This document shows positions 1 through 4,643 of a stretch of DNA of 5,538 nucleotides, piece after piece (the stretch's first letter is position 1; each line of letters opens with the position of its first letter). The translations under genes were made by a program, and so were the position numbers. The notes beneath the pieces are model-generated. The model ran no database searches and was not told the DNA's origin. It was given only the letters and a program-made list of their open reading frames with translations. The DNA is from Candidatus Liptonbacteria bacterium RIFCSPLOWO2_01_FULL_53_13. Its GTDB lineage: Bacteria > Patescibacteriota > Minisyncoccia > UBA6257 > 2-01-FULL-56-20. The stretch covers positions 1 through 5,538 of the forward strand of contig MHLB01000035.1 of NCBI GenBank assembly GCA_001818895.1. The letters run 5' to 3'.

Positions 1-1
1 C

Positions 2-700
2 AAGGGGCGGAGCTTGAGAATCATAGGCATCCTGCCGAAAACCGGCCAGGTTTCCTTCCTTAACTTTGACAAAGTCATCTTTGTCCCCTACACCACCGCC
101 CAGCAATATATTTTCGGCATCAAGCACTATAACCGCATCGTGGTTGAGGCAGACAGCGAAGAGAACGTGGAAGCCACCGTGAGCGATATCACGCGCACCT
201 TGCGCGACAATCACGGCATCACCGATCCCGACAAGGACGATTTCTTCATGGAAACCCAGGCGGACGCCATGGAAATGGTGAGTACTATCACGAATGCGCT
301 CACGGCATTTCTTGCCGCCATCGCGGCAATTTCGCTCGTCGTGGGCGGCATCGGCATCATGAATATCATGTTGGTTTCGGTTACCGAACGGACGCGTGAG
401 ATCGGGCTCCGGAAGGCGCTCGGGGCTACCAATAGAGATATTCTTGCGCAGTTTTTGTTTGAAGCGGTGTTCCTAACCGCAACCGGAGGCATCATCGGAA
501 TAGCGCTCGGCGGCGGACTTTCATTCCTGCTCTCGTCCGCGCTTCGAATGTTTTACGAGCTTGATTGGCAGTTTGTGCTTCCTCTTTCGGCGGTGTTGCT
601 CGGTATCGGGGTTTCCTCTTCAATCGGTCTGGTATTCGGCATTTATCCTGCCCAGCAGGCCGCCAAGAAAAATCCCATAGAGGCGTTGCGGTACGAGTAA
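2..700 (+). CDS. MacB/FtsX-family ABC transporter permease, C-terminal part (5' truncated)
   Basis: This is the permease subunit of a MacB-like ABC exporter in the cytoplasmic membrane; the substrate cannot be told from sequence. The frame is already open at base 2, so the TTG at 14 is probably internal and the N-terminus (first transmembrane helix and most of the extracytoplasmic core domain) lies outside the window. Of the 232 residues visible, about the first 90 are the end of the MacB core domain, with the family-like stretch GILPKTGQVSF and VPYTTAQQYIFG. The FtsX domain follows: a hydrophobic helix (about 95-120), the hallmark loop ERTREIGLRKALGA (about 128-141), two more helices (about 149-176 and 190-215), and the typical tail YPAQQAAKKNPIEALRYE ending in TAA. 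No ATPase domain is present in the visible part. It is convergent with the minus-strand genes, so it belongs to a different transcription unit. Family assignment is firm; orthology to MacB itself is not. Confidence 0.93.
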   Translation, partial: KGRSLRIIGILPKTGQVSFLNFDKVIFVPYTTAQQYIFGIKHYNRIVVEADSEENVEATVSDITRTLRDNHGITDPDKDDFFMETQADAMEMVSTITNALTAFLAAIAAISLVVGGIGIMNIMLVSVTERTREIGLRKALGATNRDILAQFLFEAVFLTATGGIIGIALGGGLSFLLSSALRMFYELDWQFVLPLSAVLLGIGVSSSIGLVFGIYPAQQAAKKNPIEALRYE

Positions 701-702
701 AT

Positions 703-790
703 GGATTTATTCTCCCTTTTCTAAAGGGAGTGGCCGAAGGAGGGAGGGATTTATTCTCCCTTTCCTAAAGGGAGTACCCGCAGGGGGAGG
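703..790. repeat. Two tandem copies of a hairpin repeat (CTCCCTTT/AAAGGGAG)
   Basis: Two head-to-tail units of 44 nt each start GGATTTATT and then form a perfect 8-bp hairpin with a 3-nt loop: stems 712-719/723-730 and 756-763/767-774. Each stem is followed by a G-rich spacer ending in GGGAGG. The next unit's start, GGGATTTAT, recurs at 789-797. Neither stem is followed by a T-run on either strand, so these are not canonical intrinsic terminators, although they lie just 3' of the permease stop. I recognise the type as an intergenic palindromic repeat common in Patescibacteria assemblies; that is from memory. Confidence 0.8.
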
Positions 791-852
791 GATTTATGAA
801 ATCCTCCGGCTCGTTACCTCGCCACCTCCTTTAAGAAAGGAGGAATGAATCC
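787..852. repeat. Third, inverted and diverged copy of the same hairpin repeat family
   Basis: Read on the minus strand from 852, this unit starts GGATTCATT and continues into an 8-bp hairpin (CCTCCTTT 825-832 with AAAGGAGG 836-843, loop 833-835). A GGTGGCGAGG spacer and GGAGGATTT follow. It has the same architecture as the two plus-orientation copies at 703-790 but opposite orientation. At the junction, GGATTT 790-795 and AAATCC 799-804 form another small hairpin. The element ends 4 nt before the stop codon of the convergent DUF559 gene, so it forms the 3' flank of both transcription units. Confidence 0.72.
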
Positions 853-856
853 TTTG

Positions 857-1639
857 CTAATCTGGGATTAACCCGCCGAGGGTTTTGATTATCCGCCGCA
901 TTTCGGGAATCCAGTAACGCGGATCTATCATAATGTCTTCTTCTTTAAGGCGTAATACCGCCCATCCCCGGCGGGTGAGAAATGCATCCTTTGCGCGGTC
1001 TTTTTCTTTCTGGCGGGGATTCATATGCGCTTTGCGGTTATCGCATTCTATGGCAATCGCCCCGCGGTTGCAGAACACGGCGAAATCAAGGCGGTAGCGC
1101 TTCCCTTCGCCCGTTATCCAATGTTGCGCGATGGTGGGAATGTCCGCCCGCCGAAGTTCTTTCCGGACAATTTCTTCCGTTTCCGGAACGCGGTAAAGCT
1201 GAAGAATGTTTTTTGACCGTAAAAGACGCTCACGCGTCGTAAAACCGAAGGAGACGCGGCGCGGAGAGGAATTTTTTATCGGACGCGGCAACGTGCGAAT
1301 AGGACCGACGTCAATCCGCGCGTAGTTTTCGTGCGCCTTCGGGTGCCACAACTCGTCCGCGAGCAATTCGCTTCGTTTGAACGTGCGACATTTTATTTTA
1401 TTTATGTCATTCCCGCGAAGGCGGGAGTCCAGAACGCGGGCGTAGTAATGAATGCATTTTCCTTCGCGCCCGAATATCGCGGGCTGATAAAATGCGATGT
1501 ACGCGAAGCGCCGATGCGGCAGATGCGCCACGGGAATCCGGTACCAGTGTTCGTTCCGAAGAATAGCGAGGTCGCGCTTGCTTTTCAGTACGCCCACTAA
1601 CACCGTTTCTCGTGATACGCACTCCGCCGTAATGCCCAT
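857..1639 (-). CDS. DUF559/Vsr-like endonuclease-domain protein
   Basis: This 260-residue protein has a C-terminal domain of the PD-(D/E)XK-like DUF559 type, related to very-short-patch-repair endonucleases. The visible signature is RYRLDFAVF (Asp185), AIECDNRKAH (Glu198, Asp200, His205), KDRAKDAFLTRRGW (213-226) and VLRLKEEDI (228-236). Family members use such acidic residues for metal binding, but activity and target are unknown. The N-terminal half (about 1-130) is a separate region, with VLVGVLKSKRDLAILRNEHWYRIPV (14-38) and LPRPIKNSSPRRVSFGFTT (117-135); similar stretches are familiar to me from other CPR DUF559 proteins. ATG at 1639 directly follows an in-frame TAA (one codon between), so the start is well fixed; no Shine-Dalgarno sequence is visible. 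Residues 70-79 (LDSRLRGNDI) are encoded by a palindromic repeat inserted in frame. It is the last gene of the minus-strand series, 109 nt after rseP, and may be transcribed separately. Confidence 0.85.
   Translation of the reverse strand: MGITAECVSRETVLVGVLKSKRDLAILRNEHWYRIPVAHLPHRRFAYIAFYQPAIFGREGKCIHYYARVLDSRLRGNDINKIKCRTFKRSELLADELWHPKAHENYARIDVGPIRTLPRPIKNSSPRRVSFGFTTRERLLRSKNILQLYRVPETEEIVRKELRRADIPTIAQHWITGEGKRYRLDFAVFCNRGAIAIECDNRKAHMNPRQKEKDRAKDAFLTRRGWAVLRLKEEDIMIDPRYWIPEMRRIIKTLGGLIPD
1405..1432. repeat. TGTCATTCCCGC palindromic repeat inside the DUF559 coding sequence
   Basis: A 28-nt unit begins TGTCATTCCCGC and ends GCGGGAGTCCAG. Its hairpin pairs 1409-1416 with 1421-1428 (one G-T pair) around a 4-nt loop. 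It matches, with few differences, the left arm of the intergenic element at 1656-1683. Read on the minus strand it encodes LDSRLRGND, a peptide I recognise as a frequent translation of this widespread repeat. It lies in frame between the N-terminal region and the middle of the DUF559 protein. Confidence 0.88.
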
Positions 1640-1655
1640 GTGTTACATCATTAAT

Positions 1656-1725
1656 TGTCATTCCCGCGCAGGCGGGAATCCAGGTTTTCGGGTTTTCTGG
1701 ATCCCCGATCAAGTCGGGGATGACA
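1656..1725. repeat. Twin inverted TGTCATTCCCGC-type repeat (70-nt element)
   Basis: Two units face each other. The left arm, 1656-1683, begins TGTCATTCCCGC and ends AATCCAG. The right arm, 1697-1725, begins CTGGATCCCCGA and ends GGGGATGACA. The ends pair (TGTCAT 1656-1661 with ATGACA 1720-1725), as do the inner borders (CCAG 1680-1683 with CTGG 1697-1700) around a T-rich centre. Each arm also folds alone (1660-1667/1672-1679 and 1701-1708/1714-1721). It fills most of the rseP-DUF559 gap and ends 16 nt before the DUF559 start codon, so it would lie in that gene's leader or promoter region. No run of T follows, so terminator function is not supported. Confidence 0.9.
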
Positions 1726-1748
1726 TATGAAAAGTTTCCGAATATGCT

Positions 1749-2918
1749 CTACAGCAACCTCAAAATGTCCCGCGCGGTGATAACAACCATAAGGATAATG
1801 AGAAATAAGAATCCGATGCCGTTCGCGTACGCTTCAAACGTTTTCGGCAGAGGCGACCCCTTGATTTTTTCCACGAGAATCATCAAAAATCTTCCGCCGT
1901 CAAGCGCGGGAAACGGAATAAGGTTCAATACCGCGAGATTTATGGAAATGAGCGCAAGAAGCTGTACCAGGCTTAGAAGCCCCGCGCTTCCCGCCTGTTG
2001 CGCGACGCCGAAAATGCCCACCGGCCCCACGACGCCTTCCAGGATCGTTCCGTGGAGCAAAAGGTTCTTCGCAAGGTCATAAAACGCTACGACGGTTATC
2101 CGCGCAAACGCTCCGGAGGTTTTGAGCCCCGAGATAATCGCGGTTACGGGCGCTTCCTTCGGAATACCCGTTTGGCTAAGGAGAACGCCCATCGCGCCTT
2201 CGTTCTCTTTCGTTTCTTTTCTCGGCACGAGCGTGAACACGAGGGTTTTATTTTCCCGCAGAACGGTCACGGAAACCTCATCGCCCCGATGCGCGTCCGT
2301 GAACGCGATAAAGTCATCCGCTTCCGTAAACCCTTGAACTTCATCTCCCGCGCGAATGCCCGCGAGCAATGCCGGGGAATCGGCTTGCACGTCCGCTATG
2401 AAAAGCTTTGAGGGAGTGCCAATCATAAATACCGCTGAGATAAGAACCCATCCTATGAGAAAATTCATAAGCACTCCCGCGAGAATGACCGCGCTCCTGT
2501 TCCACGCAGATTGAAAACAGAAATATTTCTTTTTCTCTTCTTCCGGCAGGGCGTTAAGTGCGGAGAGGTCGCCTAATACGCGGTCGTTTTCGCCCGCAAT
2601 CTTCACAAATCCCCCGAATGGAAGCCAGTTTAAGCTGTACTCGGTCTCGCCCTGCTTGTCCTCCGTAACTTCAGTGAAGGAGGAAGCTTGCAGTATGGTC
2701 TCGCTCCGGTCTGTTTCAATCTCAATCTGCGTTGAGGAGGCCTCAAGAAACGTCTTGCTTTTCTTGCCTCCGGGCCTCCACGCCATAATCCGGGGTGGGA
2801 ACCCGAACCCGAATTCATCCACTTTCATCTTAAATGCTTTCGCCGCAAAAAAATGCCCCGCCTCGTGGATGAAAATAAGAAAAACAAGTCCGATAAATAC
2901 AATAATTCCGATAAGCAT
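1749..2918 (-). CDS. rseP: RseP-like site-2 intramembrane zinc metalloprotease (M50)
   Basis: This is an intramembrane protease that cleaves transmembrane substrates; in well-studied bacteria the family cuts anti-sigma factors and leftover signal peptides. Of its 389 residues, the first helix (1-24) carries the zinc motif HEAGH (18-22). FGFGFPPR (36-43) and the membrane-associated FGGFVKIAGE loop (101-110) follow. The second helix (about 143-165) contains LAGVLMNFLIG, and a single PDZ domain spans about 171-235. The third helix contains NLIPFPALDGGRF (332-344), with Asp340 as the expected third zinc ligand, and the fourth helix is at about 367-385. E. coli RseP has two PDZ domains; this protein has one. 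Residues 53-88 look inserted (separate entry). ATG at 2918 is the only start after the upstream frr stop; AGGAGGGG occurs right at that stop, but about 22 nt away, too far for a normal ribosome-binding site. It lies 30 nt downstream of frr and is probably co-transcribed with it. Confidence 0.95.
   Translation of the reverse strand: MLIGIIVFIGLVFLIFIHEAGHFFAAKAFKMKVDEFGFGFPPRIMAWRPGGKKSKTFLEASSTQIEIETDRSETILQASSFTEVTEDKQGETEYSLNWLPFGGFVKIAGENDRVLGDLSALNALPEEEKKKYFCFQSAWNRSAVILAGVLMNFLIGWVLISAVFMIGTPSKLFIADVQADSPALLAGIRAGDEVQGFTEADDFIAFTDAHRGDEVSVTVLRENKTLVFTLVPRKETKENEGAMGVLLSQTGIPKEAPVTAIISGLKTSGAFARITVVAFYDLAKNLLLHGTILEGVVGPVGIFGVAQQAGSAGLLSLVQLLALISINLAVLNLIPFPALDGGRFLMILVEKIKGSPLPKTFEAYANGIGFLFLIILMVVITARDILRLL
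2655..2762. repeat. In-frame 36-codon insertion with palindromic repeat inside rseP
   Basis: These 108 nt encode residues 53-88 of the RseP-like protein, between WRPGGK and QGETEYSLNWLPFGG. Near-identical direct repeats mark both ends: CTTGTCCTCCG at 2655-2665 and CTTGCCTCCG at 2763-2772, exactly 108 nt apart. Skipping from one to the other keeps the frame and gives PGGKQGETEYS, which fits the family. Inside are two palindromes. One is at 2654-2687 (GCTT/AAGC and CCTCC/GGAGG arms, minus-strand peptide ASSFTEVTEDKQ, resembling a CPR repeat peptide I remember). The other is at 2732-2746 (TTGAGG/CCTCAA). Insertion by a mobile palindromic element is inferred, not shown. Confidence 0.65.
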
Positions 2919-2948
2919 ATGCTTGCTGTTGTTCCGCCGGCTCCCCTC

Positions 2949-3500
2949 CTACTCGTTCAATTCCGCGATTTTACCCTGCAATGATTTCTCTATCTTTTCA
3001 TTCGCGCCCTCCACTTGTTTTTGTGCCTGTTCTTTCTGCTTGAACGCCTGGTCTTCGCTTATCGTTTTTGCGTCCTGCGCCGCCTTGATTTTTTTATTCG
3101 CATCGTCGCGCAACCCCCGAATTTGGATACGCGCGGTCTCCGCCATTTTTTTCGTGAGCTTTGTGAATTCTTCCCGCCGTTCTTCGGTAAGCGCAGGCAA
3201 AGAAACGCGGACGGTATTGCCGTCGTTTGAGACCGACACGCCCGCTTTCGTGTCCTGTATCGCTTTCATAATCGCGGAAATTGCCGTTTTGTCCCACACG
3301 TTTATCTCAATCGTCCTGGGCGGAGCAATGGAAAGCGAGCCCAGCTGTTGCACCGTCATTTGCTCTCCGTAGCACTCCACGCGCACGTCTTCAATAAGCT
3401 GGACCGACGGGCGGTTGCTCCGCACGCCTTGAAGCTCGTCGGAAAACTTCTGCACGGCGGAGCGGAGGGAGGATTCAAGTTCTTTAAGGGTAGGTTCCAT
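2949..3500 (-). CDS. frr: Ribosome recycling factor
   Basis: RRF works in the cytoplasm with EF-G to split the post-termination ribosome and release mRNA and tRNA. The 183 residues match the usual length of about 185. Family features run in order. First is helix 1 with VRSNRPSVQL (26-35), corresponding to the usual LRTGRA segment. The hinge and domain II follow, with YGEQMTVQQLGSLSI (44-58), RTIEINVWDKTAI (62-74) and NDGNTVRVSLPALTEERREEF (92-112). Next is helix 3 with IQIRGLRDDANKKIK (125-139), which keeps two of the conserved arginines (Arg128, Arg131) while the usual third is Asp132. A charged helical tail ends in TAG. ATG at 3500 gives the expected N-terminus; no Shine-Dalgarno sequence is visible. 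Its stop lies 30 nt before rseP, and holB lies 125 nt upstream across a repeat-bearing gap. Confidence 0.97.
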   Translation of the reverse strand: MEPTLKELESSLRSAVQKFSDELQGVRSNRPSVQLIEDVRVECYGEQMTVQQLGSLSIAPPRTIEINVWDKTAISAIMKAIQDTKAGVSVSNDGNTVRVSLPALTEERREEFTKLTKKMAETARIQIRGLRDDANKKIKAAQDAKTISEDQAFKQKEQAQKQVEGANEKIEKSLQGKIAELNE

Positions 3501-3502
3501 GC

Positions 3503-3530
3503 TACGAAATATGAATATGTACGAATATAC
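3503..3530. repeat. Short degenerate TACGAATAT-type tandem repeat in the frr leader
   Basis: The A+T-rich bases just upstream of the frr start contain three loosely similar units: TACGAAAT (3503-3510), ATGAATAT (3511-3518) and TACGAATAT (3520-3528). Read on the minus strand they also offer TATATT and CATATT, which could serve as a -10 element for frr, but no matching -35 sequence is evident at the usual distance. Both readings are weak. Confidence 0.4.
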
Positions 3531-3550
3531 AAAAGCTATTTTTTAATTAT

Positions 3551-3605
3551 TTCCCGAGCCTGTCGAGGGATATCCCCTCGATTCCGCTTCGCTTCTCTCG
3601 GGGAA
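3551..3605. repeat. Nested palindromic repeat between holB and frr
   Basis: An outer stem pairs TTCCCGAG (3551-3558) with CTCGGGGAA (3597-3605, one bulged G). It encloses a hairpin of TCGAGGG (3563-3569) with CCCTCGA (3575-3581) and a short GC-alternating stretch, TTCCGCTTCGCTTCTC. The element occupies nearly half of the 125-nt gap between the holB stop and the frr start. On the minus strand the stem is followed by an A-rich rather than T-rich sequence, so it is not a standard intrinsic terminator of holB. The sequence beginning CCCGAGCCTGTCGAGGG resembles a repeat I remember as widespread in CPR assemblies. Confidence 0.75.
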
Positions 3606-3625
3606 TAATCTATAAATTCGCATTA

Positions 3626-4519
3626 TTAGCCACTACTCTCAGCCAATGCAGTGAGTTGCAATCTAGGGTTAAGATTAAAGTAATTTGCCTGTTCGCGCAA
3701 CTTGAGACAGGCGCGGAAAAACGGAGTGTTCCTTGCGGAAAGAGGCATCGCTTCGCGTATCAATGCCTCAAGAAACCGGTCAAAATGAAAAGCGTCTTCC
3801 GGCGGGATATCGTCGTCTTGCGCGGTAAGTTCCTTAATGAAATCTCGCCTTTCTTTCCCGTGCAACGCAAAAAACTTTTTTGCGTCCGAATGAAGCTTTT
3901 TGAATCTTTGGTCGTTCAATAATTTCCATGCGACTCCCGGAGCGCCGAACGCGCGGGACGCGGCGCGAGAGGCATCTTCTTTTGACGCCCCGCAATCTTT
4001 CAGAAGCCACTGGGCGATTTCCTTTTCCTCTACGGGAGAAAAATAAAATTTCTCAAGCCGGGATTGAATGGTCGGCAAAAGCATCTCATGGTCCGGCGCG
4101 ATGAGAATAATGAGCGCCGAAGAGGGCGGCTCCTCGGTTATTTTCAAAAGCGCAGGTGCCGCTTCCCCCGTGAGCGTATGCGCATCGTCAATGATAAGCG
4201 TGCGGTAACGGCTCACGTTTGGCTTTTGCGCAAGGAAATTCCGCATTTCCCTAATCGCGTCAATGCCTATGATTTGTGTTTCGGGGTCTGGAGCGATGAC
4301 GTGCGCGTCGGAAAGCGGGCGTGCATGCACCCCACCCTTGCCCTCCCCTCTTAAGAGTGGAGGGGGCGTCGCAAGGGTTTCAAAATATCGTGCGAGCGTT
4401 TCCGCGCACGCGCGCTTGCCGATGGAGGGCTCGCCGAAAAAAATGTAGCCGTGGGAGAGCCTGCCTTGCTTGGCAAGTTCCATGAGTTGCGCAAGTTGTT
4501 TTTGATGGCCGATGATCAT
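3626..4519 (-). CDS. holB: DNA polymerase III delta-prime subunit (clamp loader), HolB-like
   Basis: This is a non-catalytic AAA+ subunit of the clamp-loader complex that places the sliding clamp on primed DNA. In its 297 residues, MIIGHQKQLAQLMELAKQGRLSHGYIF opens the AAA+ fold. A P-loop-like GEPSIGKR (29-36) has Arg where an active ATPase has Ser or Thr, in line with the inactive site usual for delta-prime. The later motifs are GIDAIREMRNFLAQKP (85-100), a Walker-B-like LIIDDAH (108-114), ALLKITEEPP (123-132) and IQSRLEKFYF (151-160), the last matching the SRC region where this subunit supplies its arginine. The C-terminal helical collar follows from about 180. The four-cysteine zinc module of many homologues is missing; in its place residues 48-62 come from a palindromic repeat. 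DnaX is the main alternative, but the degenerate P-loop, short length and missing zinc module favour delta-prime. It lies between mreB (124 nt) and frr (125 nt). Confidence 0.9.
   Translation of the reverse strand: MIIGHQKQLAQLMELAKQGRLSHGYIFFGEPSIGKRACAETLARYFETLATPPPLLRGEGKGGVHARPLSDAHVIAPDPETQIIGIDAIREMRNFLAQKPNVSRYRTLIIDDAHTLTGEAAPALLKITEEPPSSALIILIAPDHEMLLPTIQSRLEKFYFSPVEEKEIAQWLLKDCGASKEDASRAASRAFGAPGVAWKLLNDQRFKKLHSDAKKFFALHGKERRDFIKELTAQDDDIPPEDAFHFDRFLEALIREAMPLSARNTPFFRACLKLREQANYFNLNPRLQLTALAESSG
4334..4378. repeat. 45-nt hairpin repeat inserted in frame in holB
   Basis: The hairpin has an outer stem, ACCCTTG (4334-4340) with CAAGGGT (4372-4378), and an inner near-perfect palindrome, 4341-4352 with 4353-4364 (one mismatch at 4347/4358), leaving a 7-nt bulge at 4365-4371. 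Its 45 nt are exactly codons 48-62 of holB, read as TLATPPPLLRGEGKG. PPLLRGEGKGG is a peptide I know as a common chance translation of widespread CCCTCCCC-type palindromic repeats. The protein on both sides reads as normal delta-prime sequence. Confidence 0.85.
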
Positions 4520-4525
4520 TTGCGT

Positions 4526-4643
4526 AGCTTTTAGCTGTGAGCTGTGAGCTTTTAGGCCTGAGATACTAATAAAGGATACTCTCCGCCGAAGGCGGATCCG
4601 CCTTCGGCGGAAAACCTAAAAGCTAAAACCTCAAAGCTATCAG
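4526..4643. repeat. Heptamer (AGCTNNN) arrays in inverted orientation around a 30-bp perfect palindrome
   Basis: Starting at 4526, 7-nt units follow one another: AGCTTTT, AGCTGTG, AGCTGTG, AGCTTTT, AGGCCTG (to 4560). The other flank, read on the minus strand from about 4643 to 4615, repeats the pattern as AGCTGAT, AGCTTTG, AGGTTTT, AGCTTTT, AGG. Between them lies a perfect loopless palindrome at 4582-4611 whose arm is TCCGCCGAAGGCGGA; each arm can also fold alone. AGCTTTTAGG (4547-4556) and CCTAAAAGCT (4615-4624) form an outer 10-bp stem. The element fills the mreB-holB gap. No T-run follows the stem in either direction. Confidence 0.85.

Noticed and set aside
14..16. TTG start for the permease
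   Set aside because: The frame stays open to base 2 and the protein would begin in the middle of the MacB core domain, so the gene is truncated by the window.
712..774. Rho-independent terminators after the permease gene
   Set aside because: The stems are good but neither is followed by a T-run on either strand, and they are part of a repeated unit.
703..852. CRISPR-like array
   Set aside because: There are only two direct units, the spacers are themselves similar G-rich sequence, the third copy is inverted, and no cas genes are nearby.
1407..1712. Separate minus-strand coding region of 101 residues
   Set aside because: Its start consists of translated 70-nt repeat (peptide like WIPACAGMT), and the rest overlaps the DUF559 gene in another frame.
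2941..2951. AGGAGGGG (minus strand) as ribosome-binding site of rseP
   Set aside because: It lies about 22 nt from the ATG, and no alternative start codon lies closer to it.
2656..3372. Plus-strand coding region of 238 residues antisense to rseP and frr
   Set aside because: It is antisense to two clearly conserved genes, has no recognisable domain and spans their junction; it is a shadow frame.
4582..4611. Intrinsic terminator of mreB
   Set aside because: The perfect palindrome is strong but no T-rich tract follows it on the minus strand; a role in 3'-end stability remains possible.
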